Of a stretch of 64,000 nt of DNA, positions 54,667 to 62,645 are shown one piece after another. Source of the DNA: Sphingobacterium sp. (lineage in GTDB: Bacteria > Bacteroidota > Bacteroidia > Sphingobacteriales > Sphingobacteriaceae). The DNA is taken from NCBI GenBank assembly GCA_022712315.1, contig JALAGS010000014.1:1-64000 (forward strand). Reading direction: 5' to 3'. Both the position numbers and the translations under genes were made by a program. The notes beneath the pieces were generated by a model. It saw nothing but the letters and a program-made list of their open reading frames with translations. It was not told the DNA's origin and did not search any database. The number at the start of each line of letters is the position of its first letter. Position 1 is the first letter of the stretch.

Positions 54667-56079
54667 CTATTTATCTTCCCCAGCCAGTACTTTCATCAAC
54701 AATAAACTATGTTTATGCAGCACCAGATGCTTGTTCTTAGATTTAACCCGATTTATAGCATCCTTTAAATTTAAAGATAATATTTTTTGCGACAACAGAA
54801 TAGCAAAAACCATGCTCCGACTATAGCCCATCGTACAGTGTATCATCATCTTTTCATCCTTTTGTAATTGCTGATAATTGGCAACAAGAGCCGCCAATAT
54901 CCGCTCGGCATCCTCGCCCCGTATCGCAGCGATATCCAGCAAGGGGAATGAACAATAACTTGCTCTTTTCTGCAACGGGGCAACTTCCTCCAATTCCGCA
55001 GCTAAATCAAAAATGATTAACCGTTGATCCGAATCAAAGGCTTTTAGGTCTGCTTTACTCGCCCTTGGCCCCACATAACAACTTGGCAGAACCTCCATGA
55101 AGGGTGGATTATTTTTTTGCCTTGCAAAACGCCAGATCAACCAATAAGCAAGTTGATGAGGGGCATAAAACACCTTTTTAAACCAAGGAATACGTCCATT
55201 TTCGTTTTTCAGAAAGTTTGGGTTATTGATAAAGTAACTTCTCCCCACAGCAAAGCAAACGAGGGAGATCCAGCCTAGGAAGTACCATCCGAACATATAC
55301 TCTCCACCCCAAATGGCCAACAACAGCACAATCCAGCCAACAATAAAGTAAACATGACCAATTCCTCGGTTCCTTCGATTGACTTCCCACTTAAGACGGG
55401 TTCTCGCCTCAATCGTGCTCAACACCTCTTGATGTTGGTCCCCTGACGCTAATGCGTTCCCCTGAAATGGATTGAAAGGCGATGGGAAAAGGATAAATCC
55501 CACATGAACTAAAATCAGCGCAGTAATCACATCGATCAGATGATGCTGATAGACCGTGAGTGTAGCGAGTCCCATCAATACTAGCCAAATTCCTAGAACC
55601 CATTTTATCCAGCCCTTAAGCTGCTTACCAATCACCGACCAAAAGAGACAAGCATAGGCAACGTGAAGAGAAGGGGCTTGGTTAAAGGGCGAATCATACT
55701 TTTCTAAAAAAGTAAAGAAGAATCCCAAAGCAGGATTTTCGACTGTTGGCCTATCAAAGGAAAACCGTAGTGGAAATATAAAAAAACAGCAGATCGAAAC
55801 CACAGTGATAAAGCTGAACCGCTGTGCATATCCCCAAAGCTCCGCTCGGCTTCGACAAAGGAAGGGAACAAGGGCAAAAAACAATCCACTGCTCATGTAT
55901 GGAAGAATCATCCAAGGGATAAATGGAATACAGCGTTCAAAACTGAACGTAAATGCAGGTACAAAAGCTAACCGTGAAGCATAAATAGCCGCCGTAGCAT
56001 AACCCAATTGGAAAAGCAGCATACAATAGAGAGAAGCAAGCAATTGTTGCCTGATCCCTTTCAGTCGTTTTTCATCCAT
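54667..56079 (-). CDS. YnbD-like membrane PAP2 and dual-specificity phosphatase fusion
   Basis: This 470-residue inner-membrane protein corresponds to E. coli YnbD. The N-terminal part has about six membrane helices of a PAP2-type lipid phosphatase, with APSLHVAYAC (His139) and a second histidine pair at 179-180 (VYQHHLIDVI). Two further helices follow, and residues of about 335-470 form a cytoplasmic dual-specificity phosphatase with the HCx5R loop HCTMGYSR (Cys415, Arg421). Two phosphatase domains on one chain suggest removal of phosphate from a lipid made in the same pathway. Its start overlaps the end of the SDR gene by 19 bp. Confidence 0.88.
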   Translation of the reverse strand: MDEKRLKGIRQQLLASLYCMLLFQLGYATAAIYASRLAFVPAFTFSFERCIPFIPWMILPYMSSGLFFALVPFLCRSRAELWGYAQRFSFITVVSICCFFIFPLRFSFDRPTVENPALGFFFTFLEKYDSPFNQAPSLHVAYACLFWSVIGKQLKGWIKWVLGIWLVLMGLATLTVYQHHLIDVITALILVHVGFILFPSPFNPFQGNALASGDQHQEVLSTIEARTRLKWEVNRRNRGIGHVYFIVGWIVLLLAIWGGEYMFGWYFLGWISLVCFAVGRSYFINNPNFLKNENGRIPWFKKVFYAPHQLAYWLIWRFARQKNNPPFMEVLPSCYVGPRASKADLKAFDSDQRLIIFDLAAELEEVAPLQKRASYCSFPLLDIAAIRGEDAERILAALVANYQQLQKDEKMMIHCTMGYSRSMVFAILLSQKILSLNLKDAINRVKSKNKHLVLHKHSLLLMKVLAGEDK

Positions 56080-56816
56080 TGGGCTTTCCTAGACATAATT
56101 TTATTCAATAAGACGTTGGGAAGTATACCCAGGCAAGCCATCAACCATTTCATCCGCTTTGGAAAAATCACGAGCTTTTTCTTTTGTTGGATAGCAATCA
56201 TTATGCGTTGTGCCACATCATCTACACTGATCAAAAATGGTTTCTTGGACAGATCTTGCCGATTGATTTCCCGCAGCTTTTCCGTATCCACATAGCCGGG
56301 CGCAATGACGGTAACCGCAATACCAAAAGGGAGCAGTGCCCTTCGGTAAGCATCAGCGATCTGGATAGCCGCACGCTTGGTTTTACTATATAGACTCGAA
56401 TTGGGGAAATGTAAAGTTCCCGACACTGACGCAACAACAACAACTTGCCCTTCTGACTGCCCCTCCATAGCGGCCCTCGCCACTTCAAAACAATTTAATG
56501 TCCCCATCATATTGATCTGTAACATGGCCAGACCCTCCTGATAGCTGATCTGCTGTGCGACATCATCCGCATAGCTTCCTGTACAATTGATAAAAAGCGC
56601 TAAAGGCCCATCCGTACAAAAGGAACTGACCGCATCCTGTAAATCGTCTATCTGACATACATCCACTTCAAAACAACTAAGTTGATCAACAAAAGGAATT
56701 TCCCGCAGTTTTGTCAGATCCCGACCGCACACGGCCACCGATGCCCCTCGTTGAAGATAACGTTCGGCTAAAGCTAGCCCTATACCACTTGTACCACCGG
56801 CAATAAATACTTTCAT
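56061..56816 (-). CDS. Short-chain dehydrogenase/reductase
   Basis: This 251-residue NAD(P)-dependent oxidoreductase has the classical SDR features: GGTSGIG at the nucleotide-binding turn (residues 8-14), the NCTG strand motif, the catalytic YxxxK in LYSKTK with a preceding Ser in VVASVSGTLHF, and a hydrophobic C-terminus (WLMACLGILPNVLLNKIM) that may attach it to the membrane. This type is close to 3-ketosphinganine or 3-ketoacyl reductases, but the substrate is uncertain. It starts 4 bp after the patatin gene and overlaps the YnbD-like gene, so it is a true member of the cluster. E. coli ynbABCD has no such gene. Confidence 0.88.
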   Translation of the reverse strand: MKVFIAGGTSGIGLALAERYLQRGASVAVCGRDLTKLREIPFVDQLSCFEVDVCQIDDLQDAVSSFCTDGPLALFINCTGSYADDVAQQISYQEGLAMLQINMMGTLNCFEVARAAMEGQSEGQVVVVASVSGTLHFPNSSLYSKTKRAAIQIADAYRRALLPFGIAVTVIAPGYVDTEKLREINRQDLSKKPFLISVDDVAQRIMIAIQQKKKLVIFPKRMKWLMACLGILPNVLLNKIMSRKAQWMKND

Positions 56817-56820
56817 CCAA

Positions 56821-57858
56821 TTATTTCTTAAACGAATTTAAAGTCACCTGATAACCATAGCTCCATTGTGCTTCTATTGCATCGGCAAATTCCTGCAAAT
56901 TTGCAGGCAAAGTCAAAGCAATTTCAAATTTACGCCAATTGATTTCCTTTTTACAATAGCGCCCAGACAATTGCTGCGCGGCATCCCTTGTGTCAATGCG
57001 ATGTACTTCAGGGTATCGTTGTAAAAGATCCGTCAAACGTTTATTCCCGCTAAAACCTAATACCGCTCGAACCAATGCTTCTTCTTGTGCCTTGTACGCC
57101 TGTTTACGTTCACATATAATCTCTTCAGCCATTACATTGGCTAGTTCCATTGGCAGAAGGTCGATCGCTCCACCTGCATAATAAGTTTTATTTATAGATA
57201 CTGGTTCAACATAAAACATATCAGACATCGAAATACGGACGGCTTGCAGCATGGAAAATTCAGAATGCAGCTCAACTGCTTGCGCTACAGCACTGTTCAC
57301 ATAATTATCATCTTCAATGAAGATCTCCTGAATCGGTACTTTCGCCAATACATCTGATGTCCCTAAGAGCATCTTCTGATAGAGTTTTCTATCACCCCGT
57401 TTCTTCCCAACCTCAACCGGATCAAATAGTATTTTAGATCCGATAATAAGTGAAGGTACCTCGGCTAAAAAAGGTCTGTCCAATGCAGGCAATAAAGGCG
57501 AGAGGTCTTGCTCCATCTCAACCAGATAGCGACTAAAAACATCTTCAAGATAGGGCGCTGCTTTTTTGTTCAGTTGCTTTTTCAAAACATATAAGCCCAT
57601 TTTCCTGAGGTAGCGCTGTTCGGTAAGCCGATGATGAAGGAAAAATCGATAAAACTCTTCGGACTGCACATAGGATTTTCGAGCTGCATCTGTAGGGAAA
57701 GCCTGTATGATGGCTACGGCCATCGAACCTCCACAGCTTGCAATAAGCAGATCCGGTTTTAAATCCAATTCACTCAAGGCAGCATACATACCCATATATA
57801 GAGCAAATCGTGTTCCTCCTCCCGAAAATAATAAAGCCCGTTGATAATACTTTGTCAT
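56821..57858 (-). CDS. Patatin-like protein with altered catalytic Asp
   Basis: The 345-residue protein has the patatin fold: GGGTR oxyanion loop (residues 13-17) and a nucleophile elbow CGGSMAV with Ser45 (GxSxA instead of GxSxG). In the place of the DG(G/A) motif that supplies the catalytic Asp it reads YAGGAIDLLP (Ala228-Gly-Gly); Asp233 is nearby but not in the canonical spot. It may be a weak or non-classical acyl hydrolase, a lipid-binding protein, or use another acid. No signal peptide is present. It lies in the middle of the lipid cluster, between the CdsA-like and SDR genes. Confidence 0.82.
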   Translation of the reverse strand: MTKYYQRALLFSGGGTRFALYMGMYAALSELDLKPDLLIASCGGSMAVAIIQAFPTDAARKSYVQSEEFYRFFLHHRLTEQRYLRKMGLYVLKKQLNKKAAPYLEDVFSRYLVEMEQDLSPLLPALDRPFLAEVPSLIIGSKILFDPVEVGKKRGDRKLYQKMLLGTSDVLAKVPIQEIFIEDDNYVNSAVAQAVELHSEFSMLQAVRISMSDMFYVEPVSINKTYYAGGAIDLLPMELANVMAEEIICERKQAYKAQEEALVRAVLGFSGNKRLTDLLQRYPEVHRIDTRDAAQQLSGRYCKKEINWRKFEIALTLPANLQEFADAIEAQWSYGYQVTLNSFKK

Positions 57859-57940
57859 TAGATTTTAGTATTGAGATTTTGGTAGTTCATGCTTACGGCT
57901 TACGAACTGCCTCCATTGTTTACTTTTTAATTTTCCTGCT

Positions 57941-58768
57941 TTAATTCACCAATGACAAAATCAGCACATAAAATAAAGGAGCATTAAAAATCAGGCTATC
58001 GATGCGGTCCAAAAGTCCGCCATGCCCCGGAATCAGCGTGCCTGTATCCTTCACATCAGCTTTTCGCTTCAAATAAGAAAAGAGGACATCTCCCCAGAAT
58101 CCCAAAATACCAAACAGTAAGCCGAACAATGAAAAGTATAGAAAATTCTGAAAAGGTAATAGAAAATACCCCAATAAATTACTCAGTATAATCGTTAAGC
58201 TGATCCCACCGATACATCCCGCGATTGTTTTGTTTGGACTAATCCGCGGCACAATTTTTCTTCGTCCGAAAAACTTACCCATTAGATACTGAAATACGTC
58301 ATTCAGTTCTGTTAAAACAACAATATATCCAATAAGTTTTAAGCCGAGAAGGACATCATTATCCATTTTTATCGCGCGAATAAACGCTAAATGACTAAAC
58401 CCTAGTAGACAAGCCATTGCTCCAAAAAACATCCCCAATAGTGCTCCATTCTTAGCCTTTAAACCGAATCTGAAAAACAAAATTAGCCCCAGACATAAGA
58501 AGCTTGCCAACAGGAGGTATTCCCGATAGGAGCAAAAATACAGGAGCAATGCTTGCAACAATGCTATGAAAAGAAACAGAAAGGGACCCTTCTTGAATTC
58601 GGGAATAAATAGATGAGCAAATTCGCGCATCCCTTGGTAGGTTATCCAGGCAACAAATAGCGGAGATAATGTTGATGGAACGAAGGCAACTGCCAACACC
58701 AAAACAATATAGCCCCAGCTTCTAACACGCACAGGAACATCTGCGAACTTGCCGTTAGCATCAGCCAT
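57941..58768 (-). CDS. YnbB-like phosphatidate cytidylyltransferase (CdsA family)
   Basis: This 275-residue protein has about eight membrane helices and the C-terminal CdsA signature KRKADVKDTGTLIPGHGGLLDRIDSLIF, with the acidic residues that hold magnesium. CdsA enzymes make CDP-diacylglycerol or a similar CDP-lipid from CTP. It matches E. coli YnbB in family, length and position. It overlaps the end of the CDP-alcohol phosphatidyltransferase gene by 8 bp, so the two are translated together. The housekeeping CdsA is probably elsewhere, and this copy may use a special lipid substrate. Confidence 0.93.
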   Translation of the reverse strand: MADANGKFADVPVRVRSWGYIVLVLAVAFVPSTLSPLFVAWITYQGMREFAHLFIPEFKKGPFLFLFIALLQALLLYFCSYREYLLLASFLCLGLILFFRFGLKAKNGALLGMFFGAMACLLGFSHLAFIRAIKMDNDVLLGLKLIGYIVVLTELNDVFQYLMGKFFGRRKIVPRISPNKTIAGCIGGISLTIILSNLLGYFLLPFQNFLYFSLFGLLFGILGFWGDVLFSYLKRKADVKDTGTLIPGHGGLLDRIDSLIFNAPLFYVLILSLVN

Positions 58769-59363
58769 GCGCCAAAGCCTTCCTCAATCGAGTTACCGAA
58801 CTCAAAAGCAACAGTAAACACAAAACACCAAAAATATAACCTGAAAAAGCAACGATTGAAATATGCAATAACGATAAAATTCCATATACTCCCAACAGCA
58901 ATGCACGATCACTTTTCCCCATGGGACCATCGTAACGACGGTCATTGGCAATCACCTTTCCTATCAATCCACAAAATTCATTCACAACACTCCATACAAT
59001 AAAACCTACGACTAGATATAAACTCTCCGGATGAAACTTCAGTAAAGGAAAGAACAGCAAAACGTCTGAAACAATATCTCCGACTTCATTCAAGACTTCT
59101 CCCTTCTTGCTGGTCTGATTAAAAAGTCGTGCCATCATGCCGTCCAATGCATTCAATGCCATTCGTAACAATAATCCGACCGGCAGCGCCAAAAAGAAAA
59201 TAGGGAAACGATCGGCATACCAGAACAGCAATGCTATAATCATGGACAGTGCGATCGACCCGATCGTAATTTGATTTGCAGTCACCTTTTTTCGATGCAA
59301 AAAGTTCAAAATCGGCATCAGCAACTGCTGAAATTTTGGTTTTAATTTATAAACAGAAATCAT
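58761..59363 (-). CDS. YnbA-like CDP-alcohol phosphatidyltransferase
   Basis: The 200-residue membrane protein has the CDP-alcohol phosphotransferase motif from Asp74-Gly75 through Ala78-Arg79 to Gly88, Asp96 and Asp100 (LDGMMARLFNQTSKKGEVLN). The position four residues after the Gly, usually Asp, is Asn92; the acids fall at +8 and +12. Such enzymes join a CDP-lipid with an alcohol to make a phospholipid. It matches E. coli YnbA and is the first gene of the contiguous lipid cluster, before the CdsA-like gene. The alcohol is not predictable. Confidence 0.92.
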   Translation of the reverse strand: MISVYKLKPKFQQLLMPILNFLHRKKVTANQITIGSIALSMIIALLFWYADRFPIFFLALPVGLLLRMALNALDGMMARLFNQTSKKGEVLNEVGDIVSDVLLFFPLLKFHPESLYLVVGFIVWSVVNEFCGLIGKVIANDRRYDGPMGKSDRALLLGVYGILSLLHISIVAFSGYIFGVLCLLLLLSSVTRLRKALAHG

Positions 59364-59408
59364 ATCATACGAGCCATAGCTCTCTTTTTTATTTTTTTTA
59401 AAAAAAAA

Positions 59409-59439
59409 TTTGCATAGTGTAATAAATACACTATATTTG
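59409..59439 (+). promoter_or_regulatory. Bacteroidetes-type promoter with embedded palindrome
   Basis: TTTG (59409-59412), a 19-nt spacer and TATATTTG (59432-59439) are an exact match to the Bacteroidetes promoter, preceded by long A/T tracts. The spacer and -7 box contain a perfect palindrome ATAGTGTA-ATAAA-TACACTAT (59414-59434), a probable operator. It points away from the lipid cluster, toward the end of the TPM gene. Confidence 0.6.
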
Positions 59440-59445
59440 TGTCAT

Positions 59446-59510
59446 CATAATTTAGGTTTATAATTGGTTATTTAAGGTTTTCATTCTCCCCGTTTGAAAA
59501 CCTTTTTTTT
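59446..59510 (+). ncRNA. Candidate small RNA, about 65 nt
   Basis: Downstream of the exact promoter match at 59409-59439 there is no reading frame, but a perfect 10-bp stem AAGGTTTTCA (59474-59483) / TGAAAACCTT (59495-59504) followed by eight T, the form of an intrinsic terminator on the plus strand only. Promoter and terminator together outline a transcript of about 65 nt opposite the minus-strand genes. If it were extended it would run antisense into the 3' end of the TPM gene. The start point is inferred from promoter spacing. Confidence 0.45.
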
Positions 59511-59526
59511 GCCCTTAAATTATGGA

Positions 59527-61002
59527 TTACCATCTTCCGCCTGCGCCACCGCCGCCAGAAGATCCTCCACCAAAACTACCACCACCACCGCTACTACTAG
59601 ATCCACCGCCGGAACTGCTTGATGTCGACCGCACCTTGACAGGAATTGAATGCTCCCCATGAGATACGCGATGCCCACAATTCTTACACAGGTCAAAACG
59701 TTCTTCCAGTCCTTGTGAACTATAAGTTGCTGCACGAATCGTCTTGGTACGCCCAGTCTCAAAAGTTCTATAATGACATACAGGACAATCACTGAAACCG
59801 ACGTTCTCATCCCAGGGAACCAGCTTCGTTTCTTGATTAGCCTGATCAATCCAGATTTCGTATGAGCGGCTGCCGAGTTTCTCCTCCAAAAGCTGACCTT
59901 TGTCAAGATAAGCACTTTCGCGCGTCGCCATATTATCTTTATTCAGCCGTAACCAACGTCCTGAATTATCAGGCGGAGCCAGCCGCAGTTCATTTTTTCG
60001 AATCCTCTTATTTAGTCCAATAAGGTCAAATAATGCCAAGGGACTAAGCAATAAAGGTACAAGCCCCCAGACACGAAATTTACGCAAGGCCTGCTGGATA
60101 TTCTCCTCATCGCGATAAGAGTTAACAATCTGCGTTCGGCTTGAATTATATTTCATCGCCAGCGTGATGCTACCAAATACAAATATAAAATAGGGCAAAT
60201 TTTTCCACTGATAAACCACCTCAAAATTGTTTAAGGCAAACGCACAGATAAACACACTGATAAACATTAATATCCCCATGCAGCCACATCCGCTTACCAA
60301 AGGCGGAAAATATTTACTCTTTTTTGTCAGTTGCCCCTTTATCGCTCTCGTCACTTCACCAAGCCAGATATAACATATTGCAAACAAGCCCAAGACCAGA
60401 AGAGAGTTGCGCAAGATAGGGCTTTTGAAGCTCCAAACAGGTGTCGCTTCCGGCATTAAACGTTCCAGTTCGGCCTTGCTGTCTGCGGACGTCAGTATTG
60501 TTTTTATAAAACCCGAAGCTTCCAAAATACCGCGGTCATAATCTTCATTTCGAAAGTTGGGTACGAGATACTTCTCTCCTATACGTTTAAGATAAGCATC
60601 TGGCAAGATACTCTCCATACCATATCCAGTAATAAAGCGGTATTCATGCCGATCTTTGGCAATAAACAATAAAAGCCCATTGTTGCTTCCTTTCTTACCA
60701 ATACCCCATGTATTAAATAATTTCAAAGCAAATTCAAAATCACTGTCACCAATATAATCATTGACAACAACGATGGCAAATTCACTTTTTGTGGAAGCCT
60801 CAATCTGCTTAGACAAATTATCCAATTCCGACACTGCACCGGAAGACAGAATCCCATCGGGATTGGAAACAAAATAGTCTTGCCCTTTCTGCTTCGGACT
60901 AGGTATATTATCGACAGTATACTGTGCGAATACCGGAACAGCATTTAAACAGCAGCTTAGCCAAAATAAAAGGACGATATAGAGTTGATGCGATCTATGC
61001 AT
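59527..61002 (-). CDS. TPM-domain (YgcG-like) membrane protein with Gly/Ser-rich tail
   Basis: This 491-residue protein has a Sec signal (NAVPVFAQ) and an extracytoplasmic TPM domain (about residues 35-170, YFVSNPDGILSSGAVSELDNLSKQIE and GKKGSNNGLLLFIAKDRHEYRFITGYGME). Several membrane helices follow (about 195-220, 240-270, 275-290, 310-330), then a cytoplasmic part with a four-cysteine zinc ribbon (CPVCHYRTFETG and CKNCGHRVSHGE) and a Gly/Ser-rich tail ending GGAGGRW, a usual end for this family. TPM domains are linked to membrane-protein repair or acid phosphatase activity. It is upstream of the lipid cluster on the same strand, with 163 bp between. Confidence 0.88.
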   Translation of the reverse strand: MHRSHQLYIVLLFWLSCCLNAVPVFAQYTVDNIPSPKQKGQDYFVSNPDGILSSGAVSELDNLSKQIEASTKSEFAIVVVNDYIGDSDFEFALKLFNTWGIGKKGSNNGLLLFIAKDRHEYRFITGYGMESILPDAYLKRIGEKYLVPNFRNEDYDRGILEASGFIKTILTSADSKAELERLMPEATPVWSFKSPILRNSLLVLGLFAICYIWLGEVTRAIKGQLTKKSKYFPPLVSGCGCMGILMFISVFICAFALNNFEVVYQWKNLPYFIFVFGSITLAMKYNSSRTQIVNSYRDEENIQQALRKFRVWGLVPLLLSPLALFDLIGLNKRIRKNELRLAPPDNSGRWLRLNKDNMATRESAYLDKGQLLEEKLGSRSYEIWIDQANQETKLVPWDENVGFSDCPVCHYRTFETGRTKTIRAATYSSQGLEERFDLCKNCGHRVSHGEHSIPVKVRSTSSSSGGGSSSSGGGGSFGGGSSGGGGAGGRW

Positions 61003-61306
61003 ATTTTTTAAAATAACTCAAACAACAAGATTTGGTTCATTGTCACGATATTAAGAAAAAAAAATCAAACAAAGGTTTCCATCAAAAAAAAGCCCATAAT
61101 CAACCGATTATGAGCCTGTATAATTCAATATTCGTTTGAGCTATTACTATATATTCTTGCGATTACTTCATCTAATCGTTTTGTTGAGCTACAGTGACAG
61201 TACACACTCCCACAGGAACTTCAAATCTTTCGGAAGCGACTATCAAGCAACAAAGGCCAGATTATAACTAAAGCTGTATGGCAATATGAAACTTTCCCAT
61301 TCGCTG
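61003..61306. other. Gene-free spacer between gntP and the TPM gene
   Basis: This 304-bp stretch holds the terminator of the gluconate genes (61083-61117) and presumably the promoter of the TPM gene. Nothing else is evident. Confidence 0.4.
61083..61117 (-). terminator. Intrinsic terminator after the gluconate transporter
   Basis: On the minus strand GGCTCATAATC and GATTATGGGCT pair across a GGTT loop, followed by seven T. It lies about 190 bp after the transporter stop codon. Confidence 0.8.
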
Positions 61307-62629
61307 TCAATGGCCAAGCCAATGTAAAATCAAGACACCGATCAATCCAATAACAGAAACGAGCGTTTCCATCATCGTCCAGGAGCGAAACGTATCCTTC
61401 ATACTTACTCCAAAATAAGATTTAAACATCCAAAACCCTGGATCATTGACGTGCGAGAACATGAGACTGCCCGCTCCCGTCGCTAGCACCATTAATTCAG
61501 GAGTAACATCTCCTGCCTGCACAATAGGAAGCATAATGCCCGCAGCTGTGAGCCCAGCAACACTAGCCGAACCGATAACTAGACGAATGACACCGGCTAT
61601 TAACCATGCAAGCACAAGAGGCGATAAGCTAAGATCTGCGGTTAGGTCAGCGATGTAGTTCGCTACACCACTATCTACCAAAATCTGCTTGAAGGCGCCT
61701 GATGCTGCAATGATAAAAAGAATCATCATTATCCCCCGGATTGCTTCTTCCACACTTTCTGACTGCTCCCGCAAACTTTTACCTTGACGGATACCCATCG
61801 TGTACATCGCCACTAAAGCCGCAATCATTAAAGCCACCACCGGGTCGCCCAAGAAACGTAGTGCCGCCAGCCAAGAGGAACCTTCTGGGAATAATAGATG
61901 TGCAAATGAACCAAAAGCAATTAAAATTATTGGAAACAGCCCCGTAAATATACTAATTGCAAATCCGGGAAGCTCTTTCCTGTCTGCTTGATTGTGTCCA
62001 GGAAAAAACTCGGTCGGTGGATTAGTCGGAATATGCTTAAGCATTCTGCCAAAGAGTGGCCCACCGATAATGATGGCAGGAATTGCCACAACAATGCCGT
62101 AGGCCATTGTTAAACCTATATCCGCATTGTAGGCAAGCGCTATGGCCGTCGCTCCCGGATGTGGTGGCAAATAACCATGTGTCACGGACAGCGCTGCCAG
62201 CAACGGAATGGCTACGTAAAGCAAGGGCATTTTATTGGAAGCACATACCATGAAAACGAATGGCACCAAAACGATAAAACCGACATTGTAAAATAAGGGA
62301 ATTCCTACTAAAAAGCCCGTGAGAACCATTGCCCAAGGTAAGTTCTTTCTACCAAATACGGCCGTTAATACCATTGTAATCTTTTCTGCAGCACCGCCCT
62401 CCGCCATCAATTTACCCAGTAAAGACCCGAAAGCCAACAAAAGTGCCAACTGGCCCATCGTACTACTCACTCCGGTTTCCACAGATTTAAGAATATCGAC
62501 GGCATTCATATTCATAGCAAAACCGACCGCAACGGAGGTTATCAGTAGTGAAAAGATCGTGTTTAACCTGACGACAGTAACTAAAAGAAGTAGTAAAGCT
62601 ACTCCTAAGATAACGATGATGAGAGGCAT
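61307..62629 (-). CDS. GntP family gluconate:H+ symporter
   Basis: The 440-residue protein has about twelve membrane helices and matches the GntP family of gluconate permeases. Recognisable stretches are LLAFGSLLGKLMAEGGAAEKI, GIPLFYNVGFIVLVPF, HGYLPPHPGATAIALAY and the C-terminal VNDPGFWMFKSYFGVSMKDTFRSWTMMETL, which are typical of the family. It brings gluconate or a related aldonate in with protons. It starts 16 bp after the gluconokinase gene, its functional partner. Confidence 0.95.
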   Translation of the reverse strand: MPLIIVILGVALLLLLVTVVRLNTIFSLLITSVAVGFAMNMNAVDILKSVETGVSSTMGQLALLLAFGSLLGKLMAEGGAAEKITMVLTAVFGRKNLPWAMVLTGFLVGIPLFYNVGFIVLVPFVFMVCASNKMPLLYVAIPLLAALSVTHGYLPPHPGATAIALAYNADIGLTMAYGIVVAIPAIIIGGPLFGRMLKHIPTNPPTEFFPGHNQADRKELPGFAISIFTGLFPIILIAFGSFAHLLFPEGSSWLAALRFLGDPVVALMIAALVAMYTMGIRQGKSLREQSESVEEAIRGIMMILFIIAASGAFKQILVDSGVANYIADLTADLSLSPLVLAWLIAGVIRLVIGSASVAGLTAAGIMLPIVQAGDVTPELMVLATGAGSLMFSHVNDPGFWMFKSYFGVSMKDTFRSWTMMETLVSVIGLIGVLILHWLGH

Positions 62630-62645
62630 AATAATTTACATCTGG

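Noticed and set aside
59340..59412. Long A and T tracts before the phosphatidyltransferase gene as a terminator of the TPM gene
   Set aside because: The tracts have no GC-containing stem on the minus strand, and the only good hairpin (59474-59504) has its T-run on the plus strand.
59520..59915. A 131-codon minus-strand frame with a Val-rich end
   Set aside because: It is a shadow frame within the 3' part of the TPM gene; the Val-rich run is the Gly/Ser repeat read in another frame.
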